Source: Neoceratodus forsteri
Taxonomy: Eukaryota > Chordata > Ceratodontiformes > Ceratodontidae
Direction of reading: 5' to 3'
NCBI GenBank assembly: GCA_016271365.2
Contig: CM057453.1
Span: 1,092,482,001 to 1,092,546,000, forward strand
DNA: 64,000 bases
The notes beneath the pieces were generated by a model, which had not been told where the DNA came from, did no database searches, and worked only from the letters and a program-made list of their open reading frames with translations. Both the position numbers and the translations under genes were made by a program. Shown here piece by piece: positions 21,009 to 32,070 of the stretch; position 1 is the stretch's first letter, and the number at the start of each line of letters is the position of its first letter.

Positions 21009-21388
21009 CGAGTTTAAGGTTAACTGATCGATCCAGTAAGAGTCTTTATAAATGATAAGTAACAAATAACAAATGAGAACATATAACAGGCAGAACTTCA
21101 TAAAAACATGTTTTTCTATGTTCCATTTCAATAAATAAGTACAACATAAGTCAATAAATATAGGTATCACCATTAAAAATGAGCAAGATCCTATTAAATT
21201 ATACAAGCCCAACATCTGATTGTGCACATAGAAAACACTTAGAGAGGACAGGAAATCATTTCTAATTGGCAGCTGTTTATAAAGTTCTTATTTTAGAAAT
21301 AATACTCATTGCCCTAAATTATCCATTTTAACCGTACCCGAATAAAAACTGATGTGAAAAACAGCATTTTGCCTTTTTTTTTTTTTTT
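21009..21388. other. No recognised gene
   Basis: AT-rich unassigned sequence with a T tract at 21374-21389. Confidence 0.4.
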
Positions 21389-21592
21389 TATGGGCAGCAT
21401 TCAGTTACAGTTCTTTTCATGGAACCTGTGATCTGGAGTTTTAGTGATGTCACGGTTTGTGCACAGAACACTAAGTAAGGTTCTAGTAAGTCAATGGCTC
21501 ATAATTAGCATTCTGAACATAATTTATGATACGGCAAAAAACTCCACACTAATGGTTCCATGAAAGAACTGTGCAGCATGTTGCCCATAAAA
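21389..21592. mobile_element. MITE-like element with inverted termini
   Basis: Left end TGGGCAGCATTCAGTTACAG, then TTCTTTTCATGGAACC, is matched in inverse by GGTTCCATGAAAGAACTGTG and CAGCATGTTGCCCA at the right (about 60-base arms). TA lies at both outer edges, compatible with a TA target duplication (Tc1/mariner-like). No coding capacity. Confidence 0.75.
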
Positions 21593-21608
21593 AGAGAGCA
21601 ATTGAGAA

Positions 21609-21690
21609 GGAGAAATTCCTTCATACTTACCGTAATTTCTTTTTCTGTTAGCTCCAGCGTTGTCAATGGGGAGTCTATACCTATAGGTAA
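21609..21690 (+). repeat. Outer end of the 3' terminal repeat of DIRS E5
   Basis: GAAGGAGAAATTCCTTCATA, CTTACCGTAATTTC and TTTTTCTGTTAGCTCCA are mirrored by the complement of 22310-22400. This defines the element's 3' terminus. Confidence 0.82.
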
Positions 21691-22299
21691 TGAACACCCC
21701 TACTGGGGTAGTGGCAAAGCTTAAAGCTGTCAATCAGCATAGAAACTTGGGCACATAAACATCCTGAGATCACTTATTTTCCAGTCACATTTGTCCATGC
21801 AGTACCTATATACGTTAGGTAACCAGTAATCTCCATGTTCCAAAGGCCAGTGAACTCTCTCCTTAACCTAACACCAACAACTGAGACGTGCAAGTAATTT
21901 ATGACATGATAAAATGATAAATGGATGCCCCACCCCATTCTGGAGAGCTGGCTGATGGAGTCTCACTGACCAATGCTTCTTAAGCATCTGACCACTGATA
22001 CTGTCACAGGGTTGCTGCCGATAACACTTGTAAAATAAATAAGTTACCGTAAAACAGCAATAAAATTGAAAATACCTGAAGAGAACAAGTTAAGCACTAA
22101 CCTGTAATGGTGAAGTATCGCACAATGCTCAAAAATCACAAAATGTTAATCTCCATGCCTGTAGTCCAAAAAAATGAAACTGTTTCTAATGCTAGCAGAT
22201 AATTCCAGAACCAGCTATAATCACATACAAAACATCTTTGCTGAAATCCAGATTCCTTAGCTATATCAGACAATCTTCTCCAATAGGAACCGGGGCTGC

Positions 22300-22405
22300 T
22301 GGAGGGGGCCCATTGACAATGTTGGAACTAACAGAAAAGGAAATTACGATAAGCATAAAGGAATTTCTCCTTTCTGTATTGTTCCATTTTATCAATGGGA
22401 AGTCA
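22300..22405 (-). repeat. Internal complementary region of DIRS E5
   Basis: Complementary to 21609-21690. It is flanked by its own inverted pair CCCATTGACAATGTTGGAAC (about 22310-22329) and the near-complement GTTCCATTTTATCAATGGGA (about 22381-22400). Confidence 0.8.
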
Positions 22406-22520
22406 ATACATACGGGTTCTAAAAAGCAGTACCCAGTCCCAGATTGGCCAGGAGAGAATGCTGTCCGATATATAGCCCATATGGGTGACACATAATAATC
22501 TGCTAACTCTGCTAAGCCAC

Positions 22521-24329
22521 TTAACCTCCCCAGTGCTCCCAGGTCACCCTTGAAAATAGGCACTTGTCCCTAGTGGGCCTTATCCGGTTACCAAAGACTA
22601 AAAAAAACCCTACCACCTGTAAAACTCTGTAGCCAAAGACCATATCAGCAGAGCTTTGAACATCCAACCTGCAGTGCGTAGTAAATGTATGAACGGAGGA
22701 CCACGTTGCCACTTTGCACAACTCCAACAAGAACGCCTCTCCTCTCGCCACCCAGGATGTAGCAAGCACCCTAGTGGAGTGAGCCTTGATCAGAGAAGGG
22801 GCTTTCTTCCTCTCAGCCGCATATGCCATAGCGATGCAAGCCCTGACCCACCTAGCCAAGGTGGCCTTGGAAGCCTTCTCACCCTTCTTCGCCTCTCTGA
22901 AGACAGCAAATAAACTCTTGGATTTCCTGGAACTCTAGTGTTCTTTTTAGGTAAGTTCTGACCGCCCTGAACAAATCCAATTTACGCAATCCATTCTCTT
23001 TTGGATATGCCGACTTAGGACAGAAAAGCAGCAGACAGATTTCTTGATTTACACGAAAAGCTGTAGGAATCTTGGGTACAAAGGACGGAACCATTCTCAA
23101 TACCACCTTTTCCTTACCTATGGTAAGGCAATGTTTTTTATGGGACAGTGTCTGAAGTTTGCCAATCCTACTGACTGAGCAAATTGCAATTAAGAAACAC
23201 ATCTTGTAGGACAGGATGTTCAGAGGCACTGACAAAAGAGGTTCAAAAGGCATCCTACAAAGAACACTAAAGAACAGGTTCAGGTCCCATGGGAGTACTG
23301 GAGCTCAACACAGTGGTCTGCTTCTGCTGACCACCCTAAGAAAACAGATAACATCCAAAATGGTTCCTAGGGATGAGCCCATGGATGTTACAAGGGCTCC
23401 CCGTGTGCAAAAACCTAGACTCTAAGCATACTCAACATAAACCTTTAGCTACCCCTTAACACATTCCAAAACTAGCATGCTCTAACCTTTGCATTGCACA
23501 CAAAATTCAAGTCACATTTCTCCTGAGGGGTGCTACTGGTATGTGGCATATGACAAACAGAATCCAGTGCATACCCCCCCCCCAACATGGCAAATCAGAG
23601 AAGTAAAACATGTAAACTACCGGAACTGGCTATTTTCCAATCTAATAACTAAGAGAAACCGCTTTTTCATGGAGTTAAAACTAAGAAAATAGCCAATTCA
23701 GGCGGTTACATTCACTTCTCAGATTTGCCACTGAAAAGTGGGTGGAGTGCACTGGATTCTGTTAGTTTCTTTGTCTACCCATGTCTGCAATAAATCCAAT
23801 AGCTAGCTTTAAAAGGTCTGATACCTCTCACTGTGGCCCAAGCAGAGAAGGTATTCCACACACGGTCATAAGCTGCAGATGCAGAAACCCTCCATGAGGC
23901 CATTAAGGTCTCCACCACTTTCTTGGAGAACCCCTGCCTTAACAGTCTTCTCCTCTCAGAAGCCAGGCCACTAACTATATTACCTCTGGATCTGGATAAA
24001 GAATGGAACCCTGCAAGAGAAGCTCCCCCCAAAGTGGGAGTCGTAATGAGGCCTGCTGAGCTAGGTTCACATGGTCTGAGAACCATGGTCTTCTTGGCCA
24101 CTTTGGAACTATCAGAAGGAAGCCTCCTCTTGAACGCCTTATTTTGAGAATTACCTTTGGAAGGAATGGTAGCAGAAGAAAGAAGTAGTCTCTGAAAAAA
24201 TGCCATGTCTGGGACAAAGCATCCACTGCCTCTGCCTTCAGACACCCGTACCTGCTGAAGAAACTTGGTACCTGAGCATTTTCCTTTGACACAAAGAGGT
24301 TGATCTGAGGCTAATCTTACCTTCTGCAC
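22521..24329 (-). pseudogene. DIRS E5 tyrosine recombinase (broken; Tyr replaced)
   Basis: The amino-terminal helical part runs within 24329-23775 (RRRLLRQGFSKKVVETLMAS, ASAAYDRVWNTFSAWATVRG). A MITE sits at 23552-23774. The central part at 23253-22879 has PFEPLLSVPLNILSYKMCFL then IAICSVSRIGKLQTL (first catalytic block, with RR changed to SR). The carboxy-terminal piece 22859-22521 carries KAHSTRV (HxxR) and ATWSSVHTFTTHCRLDVQ, where the expected nucleophilic Tyr is a Cys codon (22671-22673). With the frame breaks this recombinase is dead. Confidence 0.9.
23552..23774. mobile_element. MITE in the E5 recombinase
   Basis: Inverted arms of about 95 bases: GACAAACAGAATCCAGTGCA, GGCAAATC(A/T)GAGAAGT and AACTGGCTATTTTC on the left are matched by the complements of GAAAATAGCCAATTC, ACTTCTCAGATTTGCC and TGCACTGGATTCTGTTAG on the right. 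Internal length ~30. It separates recombinase blocks that are contiguous in other DIRS copies. Confidence 0.8.
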
Positions 24330-25850
24330 AGAAGCTCAAAAACCTCCGGGTTCAATATCCATTCTTCTGGATGTACTGTCTCCTGACTCAGCCAATTAGC
24401 CTGGACATTAAGATCCCCCACTAGATGAACTGCCGAGAGTGTCAGAAAGTTTTTCTTTGCCCACATTAGCACCTCAGTTGCTTCTGCTAGCATTTCCTGG
24501 CTTCTTGTACCTTATTGATTGTTTACACATGCCACGGTTACGGCACTGTATGATTTCACCTTCATGACCCTGGACTGCACTGAACTGTGAAAATGAAGAA
24601 GGGCAAGAGACACTGCCCTCATCTCCAACACGTTTATCTGATGCTGCTACTCCTTGAGGGACCAGACCCCTTGGACCAGGACTTGGTCAAGGACCACACC
24701 CCAGTCTGACAGGATGGTGTCAGTTGTCAAAATAAGTTTTGGTGGGAGTTCCAAGAGAGACCCTTTGCTGAGGTTCTCGAGGTTCTCCCACCAAGCTAAC
24801 AACCAGAGGACTGACTGCAGTGGCAAGATCAGAGCTTGATAGTCTTCTAAGGCTAGGTTCTAAGCCTCCAGCATCCTGTTCTGGAGAGGCCACATATGCA
24901 ACTGAGCCCATGGAATTAGCTGTATTGCCACCATCATCAGACCTAGAATCCAGAGAAGTCTGTGAGCAGAGACCGATGACTAGCTTCTCAGCCACTGCAC
25001 CTCGTCTCAGGGTTTCCTTTCTGGATGAGAAAGGGAACATTTACCCCCTCTTCTGTTTGGAACACCGCTCCCAAGTGTTCCCATCTCTGAGACAGAATCA
25101 GGAAGCTCTTCTCTCCATTTATGACCCAACCATGTGACTCCAGTATCTCCAAGGTCCTTGACACCAACATTTCTGCCATTCAAGCAGTCAGTGAATGGAT
25201 ATGCAAGTCATCCAGGTAGGGATATATGTGATGCCCTTCCTTTCTCAGTTGCAATACAAATATGATCAGAATCTTCAAAAACTCCCTGGGCAATGTCACC
25301 AGGCTGAGGGGAAGCGCTCAGCACTGGAAATGCTGTCTTTGAATCGATAACCACAGAAACCTCTGGTGTGACTGGTGAGTGGGGATGTTTAGATATGCAT
25401 CCTTCAGATATATGGATGCTAAGTAATCCTCTGGTTGGACAGCCCATATGATTGATTGCAAGGACGCCATCTTGAAGATTGTGTGGCAGACAAACTTGTT
25501 TACATGTTTCAGGTCTAGAACTGGTCAGAAACCACCAAAGATTTTGGGAACCATGAAGTAAATTGAGTAGAATCCCAGATGCTCTTCGCTGGGGAGGACT
25601 GGGACAACTGCCTCGATTTATACCAAGTGATCTAAGGTCTGAATCACTGCCTGCCTTTTCACTGGGTTTTGTGGTACATGCAACTGCAGGAAAAAAAACT
25701 CTTGTGGGTACTGTGGCAAACTCTATGGCACAGTCCACAGCTAGGATTTCCAGTATCTAAGTGTCTGATGCTAGTTGGGCCCATCTTTGGTAAAAATTCT
25801 AAAGTCTTCCACCAAGAGAAGGGCGCAGAGAGGGGTCCACGTACCTTCAT
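24330..25850 (-). pseudogene. DIRS E5 reverse transcriptase / RNase H (broken)
   Basis: Minus strand, mixed frames. The polymerase reads YFMVPKIFGGF (about 25560), PVLDLKHVNKFVCHTIFKMA, LASIYLKDAYLNIPTHQSHQ (motif A with the catalytic Asp changed to Tyr), LPLSLVTLPREFLKILI and HIYPYLDD with YLDD at 25207-25218, then LESHGWVINGEKSFLILSQR and LGAVFQTEEGVNVPF. RNase H is poorly preserved, but its end is visible as VGDLNVQANWLSQETVHPEE near 24370-24420. The spacer block continues as FLLIVPKWPRRPWF near 24060-24110. Confidence 0.88.
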
Positions 25851-25859
25851 TGCGAGTTA

Positions 25860-27067
25860 CTTCCTCTTCTTTCTGCACCTCCATTACATCTAAGGTGAAG
25901 GAGACTCTGTTACTGTTACACTGAATCCAGAATAGGCTCCCCTATTCCTCTGCTTTCCAGAATTCTGAAAGGACCAAAAAAATGTATCTGAACTGTTTCT
26001 GTCAAGCAACTCCCTGCACCTCTGATGTCGAGTTTGCCTTCTGTTGCTGCTTGGACACTGGAACTTGTCCTTTCTTATCCTGAGGTCTTTTAGGATGTTG
26101 CTCAGACCCAAACCAAACAGTAACCCCCCTTCAAAGTACAGGTTAAACAGCTTGGACTTGGACGCCTAGTCCAAGACCCAGTGCCACAGTCAAACACCTT
26201 ACATAGCTGCCACAATATCATAAGCAGAACATGCTGGCATCTATAAACTGGCCACTATTGTATCCTCCAAAAAGGCAGCGGCCAAGGACTCAAGCTGTAA
26301 AATGTTTGCCCTTTCCTAGTCTGGAGGGACGAAGCTACCCAGAGCAGTGACCCATGAGTTTAATGCTATAGAAAAAATACAGGATGCATATGATGTGCGA
26401 AGGGTTACTCCATTCAAGGCAAAAGCCCTTCTGCATGAGGCATCCATCCGCTTATCATGGGTGTCGGTTAGGGCTGCTGAACCTTCCGTAGGTATGGTTC
26501 TGTGCTCAACAGAATTATGCATGGCCTTATCTGTTAAAGAAGGACCCTCCCACTACATGGAAATCTCCTCCAGGAACAGATAACATCTTACCCTCAGCCT
26601 AGGGAACAGCTTGTGCTGATCTGTTCTAGCCCATTCTTGCTCAATAGTCTGGTCACAATGAACAAAGTTTGGGAAACACTTCAGTGCCAAGAAGGAAGTG
26701 GGCAGAACAGGATTCATGTCCAGGGACTCCATGACTTGCACCTCGGTTAGCTGCAAAGTCTGACAAGCTTCCATTATAAGATATGATAGAAACTTTGCAT
26801 CAAACAGGGGAGGGATTGGAATCTTTTTCCTTGGGGTCCTCCAAAGCTGTAGTCTGCACCCAAGTAATTAAAGCAAAGGTTGCAGCCATGTGCTTTTGCA
26901 AACCAGTGCTGATGGGATCTACACTGTTTAAATCCTAAATGCCCTGTTTTCTTTTTAGGTCTTCCTGTCATGACAATTTGACAGGCACTAACAGAAAAAT
27001 AATGCTTTAGGGGCTGTATTTGAGAATAAAGAAGAGCCATTTTAAAAGTGAAGTACAAATTAAACAA
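25860..27067 (-). pseudogene. DIRS E5 gag (broken)
   Basis: The 27067-26774 piece contains KKTGHLGFKQCRSHQHWFAK followed by HGCNLCFNYLGADYSFGG, clearly related to the E1 gag start (PKKTGPTGFQHCSVCGEAFAKA). The second Cys pair is only partly kept. The 26774-26553 piece is acidic/hydrophobic, and the remainder to 25860 is recognisable only by position. Frameshifts are frequent. Confidence 0.75.
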
Positions 27068-27426
27068 AATTCAATTATTTTTGTTTCATTTGGAACAGAA
27101 AACCCAATTCGGGTGACAGTGAAAATGTTATTCTTCGGTTCAGCAAACAGCTATGGAACCAGTGGAAAAAAAATATAAAAGACAGAAAAACTGAACTAAA
27201 TTAGCTTACAGTATCAAATAAACTTTTTACAAAATAATAAAATGGTAGTCAAAACTATGAACGCTTAGCCACAGGGACTGGAGCAGGACTCCACTTACTG
27301 ATCTCTTCAGTGGAGAAATAAATCTGCCGTTAGAATGAGCCTGACCACACTAACATTCTAATTTAATTTATGGATTGTTAAAATAATATGCTTGAAAAGC
27401 ATACAAAAATTTCCTGGTAATACCAT
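27068..27426. other. No recognised gene (possible E5 leader)
   Basis: AT-rich sequence upstream of the E5 gag. It should contain the E5 5' terminal repeat, but I could not match it to the 3' repeat. Confidence 0.35.
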
Positions 27427-27520
27427 CGTTCCTGGAGCGATAATACTACTCTTCCTGAGTGATAATACTATCGTTGGGGTGCCGTAATACTATCGTTCGG
27501 CACCCGAACGATAGTATAAT
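27427..27520. repeat. Short repeats of TAATACTATCGTT with a perfect hairpin
   Basis: The motif (A)TAATAC(T/C)ATCGTT recurs near 27420, 27440, 27464 and 27485. The last copy forms a perfect 14-bp stem: 27487-27500 pairs with 27504-27517 around a 3-base loop. Confidence 0.75.
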
Positions 27521-27946
27521 TAACAAAGCTGAAGAGCGCATGTGCAAGTCTATCCCCGACGTGTTAAACGGCGTGCCTTCTGATTGGCCACTTTTCCTCT
27601 GTGGGCAGGCAGAACGAGTCTGAAAACATGACGGCTTGCTTGCTCGCTTAGCGAGACAATCTTCCCTGCAGCAACCGTTTTTTTTTTACTTGGAAAACCA
27701 TTTGTGTTATACTATTAACAATCGGACTCTCTCCGGGGCTCCTCTGCTCGCTCGATACCGCCACTTACAAAAAAAAAAAAAAACACGGCTAAATAAAGCC
27801 CACAGCAGCCACTCATCCACACAGGACTGGGGAACCCTGCCAGCACGTACATCCACCCACTAACTCCAGTGGTCAAACGGAGGTGAGTCAATTCACCTCG
27901 TATCCATGTATTAAAAAAAATAACAAATAGGTTCTGGTGTATTACA

Positions 27947-28042
27947 AGGTAGTAATTCCATCTAGAGGTTCTGGGGACACATGAAACCTCTCGCTCGAGA
28001 GGTTTCATGTATCCAAGACTCTAGATAAATTACTATATCCTG
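27947..28042. repeat. Near-perfect palindrome
   Basis: 27979-27993 and 27996-28010 are exact inverted copies (15 bp, two bases between). The symmetry extends outward with mismatches (TCTAGAGGTTCTGG versus CCAAGACTCTAGA) to arms of about 47 bases. Confidence 0.82.
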
Positions 28043-31000
28043 ACTATCCAATATCCTATCTGTTCTACCTCTTGGATAACACCTCAGGACTGAGATGCTG
28101 CTATTTATATCATGACATCACAAATACAGTCTAGTTCCTAGAATTCTATTGTCTGCTGCTCTGAAGCAAAGATATTGTTTCCATTTAGAAAATGGATCAG
28201 AGAAACCCTGGACTCTGACACTGGTTGAGAGCGCCCAGGTGTTAGGCAACAAAGATCAAGAAATAACTAGTCTCTGTGCCTGCCTGTCTGTTTGGCTTTT
28301 TCCAAAAGGAATCAATGAGCCCCTAACAGAACTTTCAGTTTTGTGCTGGCAGCCATATTGTTCCCTTACTTAGTGAGCCCACTCGCTTGTCTACCCGCCC
28401 ACCAGCTCTGATGTTCATTTAAAAAAAAAAAAAGTCTTAAAATAAAACATTTGCACCATAGTGCTATGAAAATCAGGAATACCTCACATGAGACGCTCAG
28501 CCATCGGGTACGAATGAGAATTTATAACTGCCAACCGCATGACTTCTAGCACTCACCTGTGTCATTCACTCTACCATCCCTCCTGACCATGATAAAAAAA
28601 AAAACTGCCACATTTAAAAAGAAAAATAAACTATCACAACTCCAGTTATTCCTATGCTTGTGTCACATTACGTGTCCCGACTGTGTATGCTGTTGGGGGG
28701 GTGAGGTGGGGACCGCCAAATTAAATATGCAGACTGCTTAGTACTGCAGTGCCCTCTACTGGCACTGTATCAGTGGAAGGACTATTGTTTCTAAACATAT
28801 ATTTTATTAAACTGCAATTCAGCTTTTTTTTTTTGAGAATTTAATCAGTTTTCTAAGTACAATAATACACTCTAGGGAGGGCAGTATGAGCTATTCCTGC
28901 CTTTCCAGGACTATGAGACCCTCCTGATGAAGAACTGTGGTGGTCAAAGTGCCAGAACTGTGTCTTCTTTGCTTCAGACCGGCTTTTCAACACTGCAATA
29001 AATTGGATTTAATGAAGAGCAAGCCTGCCTTGGATAGACTTCTTGAACTAGTGGGCTCCTAGAGTGCTAACTTTTTTGTTTTGCTTTAAGGCAAGGCAAA
29101 TTTTATTTATATAGCATCCTATCCAGGGGCTCATAGTGCTGTAAAATACATGATAAAATAACCAAATTTACAATAAAAACACGCCCCCAAAATAAAATCC
29201 AGTATTTCGGATAAAAGTGAAGACCTTCTGAAACAAAAATGTTTTTAAACTTGCTTTAAAGGCCTACACTGTGCTGGCTGCATGAATGTAGGGTGGAAGA
29301 GAATTCCACAATGATGGTGCAGCTGTACCAAACATTCTATTGCCAGATCTCTTAAGGTGGGAAGAGGGTACAACCAGTAAGCCAGCCTCTGTGGGCCTCT
29401 GCCTGCAGTGTCAGGCTTCATTATGCCCCTGGGCAAATGGGTATAGCCCAGCGCCAGCAACCCTGTTGTGTATTACTGTACAGGGATTTTATACATAACT
29501 GTGATGATCCCAAGGCAGATCATCCTCCTTCAAAGGCAGCTGAGTAAAACTTCACTAGCACTGTTCCCTATAAAACAGTAACCTCTTTACTAAAGTTTTT
29601 GTACACTGGCTTCCACCACAGTATCATTCTATTAAAATCACCTCCTGTGTAACAGGCAAGAGTGCTTGACTACCAAGGGCAGCATTATGGAAGGACATCA
29701 TCTACAGAAATCTCATAATAAAGACCGAATTCCTTACCTTTGTAACAACCAAAAAGATGGTATATATGAACATGAGGTTGTGCTTTGCAATTGGTAAGTT
29801 GTCTGTCTTCTGTAACGTGAAGAGTATGGCTCCTAGGAGAGTCACTTTTGTTGTGCTGCAAAAGAAAATCCAAGATGCATTAATCTCGTGTTTATTTTTA
29901 TTTTTTTCTCCTAAGCAGTTTCTTGCTTTTTTGTTTTAAATCTAGTTTAAATAGCCAGCCCGTCAACACAGCAGTAGAAGTTACTGCTCGTGATGTTGGC
30001 CACCTGAGTTCGGTAGCCAGCGCGGAGAGTCTGAGAGCCAGCTTGGGGGAGGAGGAGGATCAAGCATTCAGAGGACTGCCCTCCTCTTCCAGGGGGACTG
30101 CAGTGTCTGGTGCATGCCTGCCCCTAGTTGTATCCTGGTGAAAGGCACCCAGGTCTGTCTCAAAACAGGCAGGAGAGGTGGGCAGATATCAACTCCCGGC
30201 AGTAGGATGGTGCTTGGACCCTCACAGGCCCCACACCCGACTAGTTGGGCTTGCTGCTCCAACTACTGGCTCCGGTTTTAAGGCGGAGGATTAGGGGGCC
30301 CTAATGACTCTCCGGGGGGGGGGGCAAGCCCTGGGGGTGCTGGCTGGCGGTAAGCCCCAGTGAATGTTGGGATGACGTGGCTGGGGGTTCCGAGCAACTG
30401 GGTACCAACCGGGATGCAGAGGGATAAAAAGAGAATGAAAAAAAAATCTAGTTTAAAGGTATATATTGTGACTAAGAAATGCTATGCTAGGGGAAAAAGA
30501 ACAACAATTAACAAACTAGCTTACATATTGCTGTTTTTAAACACACTGGGACTGGAAGATCCTCGTTTGTTTTTTGTAATGGTTTTTCTGCTCCTCCATC
30601 TCACTGAGCGGATATACTGCCTTTCTGGCCACGCTGGCTGTCATGGAGCCAAACACAGGAGAGTTAACCCTTAGACGTCCTCCTGCAGTAAGTCCCCACT
30701 CCTGGGAAATACCAGCTCCAGGACAGCTGTGCCAGTGGAAATGTGCACATGTGCATGCCTCGCCACGAGCGCCGCAGCGTTCACTCTGCCTTTCGCTCCC
30801 ACCTGCTGCACTACCACCCATATTCTTATAACTGGCAGTGACAACGCTGGGTGAAGCAGTCCTCCCATCCTGGAGGACAGCCACCTTTTGGATGCTCAAT
30901 CATTCTCCCTCGGCCAGCCCTGACATCGCAGGCTCTTTCCTGAACCCGGATGGTCAGCGCCTTGAGTGGAAGTACAAAATAACCAGTTATGAAAACTGTT

Positions 31001-32040
31001 TTACAATTACCGTAGGTAATCTCAAAACCTCACTTTTTACCTGGTTGATCCTACCATAACCCACCTGTCATACCTATTTTATTCATCACTCAAAAGCCCC
31101 TGTGGCTGATAGCACTGGTGGAGTCAATTGTGGGAGACTTCAATGACAGTCAGTCTGGGGATGGGGATACTCCATCCTGCATTACTATTGTACTTTCACT
31201 GCTGGTACCCCCCTCTCCCTTCAACGTGTTCGTTTTTGAAATTACTTAATTGTACTTTCCAAAGTTGGCAGTCTTGAAGACAGGGATCTACTGGTTCATG
31301 TATGTTAATAAAGCTATTTTAATAATAATCTGCCCAGTGAGCTCTGTCACCAGACTGTAGAGCCCATTAAGCACCCAAATCAAAGGTGAAGCTTTGTAGC
31401 ACAGAAACAGAGACTCAAAGACTTGGTTTGCTGGCCAAGGCACCTAGCTTCACCTGAGCTCTTTCCTTCTAAGACTGCTTGATAGGCAGAGTAGAGAAAC
31501 TTACCAGAGCAAGGGAAAAGGATTAAGACTTATTTTGGCTAAGCAGATTTGTTGTGGTGTTGTTTTAATTTTTTACTCACAGGGATTGCTACTGTTTGTT
31601 GCTAACATTTCATTGCTTTATTTTTCTCTGTAGCAAAGTGTTTCTTACAGCGTATAACTTCTCTGAAATTATTACAGGTGGTGCTTTACAGGTTTTACAG
31701 TTTTATCTAACATTAGGATAAGCTTTCAGGGTTACTGCATTTGTTGTTGACTGATTGTTTCTGCTCTTACCTCCTTGTTCTTTAGTCCGTGGTTCTTCTT
31801 TTCGGAAGGGGAAGGGCCCAGCCACCTCCCATCTCCAACCACCCACACTACACTCCTTTTATAGAGGTACCACAGTTGTGACATTTCCTGTGGCACAGCA
31901 GGAAGGGAGTGGATCAGTGGGGCCTCCACAAGGTGAGCTCATTTACAGGGTACTAGTAATTTAACTTGTTATAACAAGTTAAACAAAACAATCAAACCAT
32001 TACTTGCATTTTTTTCCTTTTTTCCTTCTAATTACTCTGA
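28043..32040. other. Unassigned region, one LINE/SINE-like tail
   Basis: No gene recognised over about 4 kb. 29081-29460 starts AAGGCAAGGCAAATTTTATT followed by TATATAGC, then a GAGAATTCCACAATGATGGT block; this looks like an interspersed repeat, family not named. 29980-30330 is GC-rich with short open stretches lacking any known motif. 31200-31330 ends with an AATAAAGC-type tail. Confidence 0.4.
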
Positions 32041-32070
32041 CTAGGTTATAAACCCAGCAACTTATCTGGA

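Larger units (their letters stand above)
21609..27100 (-). mobile_element. DIRS element E5, long but decayed
   Basis: Minus-strand DIRS with gag (27067 to ~25860), reverse transcriptase/RNase H (~25850-24330) and recombinase (24329-22521). Its 3' end is at about 21609: 21609-21680 is the inverted match of 22310-22400, the internal complementary region, the same arrangement as in E1. A MITE interrupts the recombinase at 23552-23774. The 5' terminal repeat was not found, so 27100 is only the limit of recognisable coding sequence. Confidence 0.87.
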
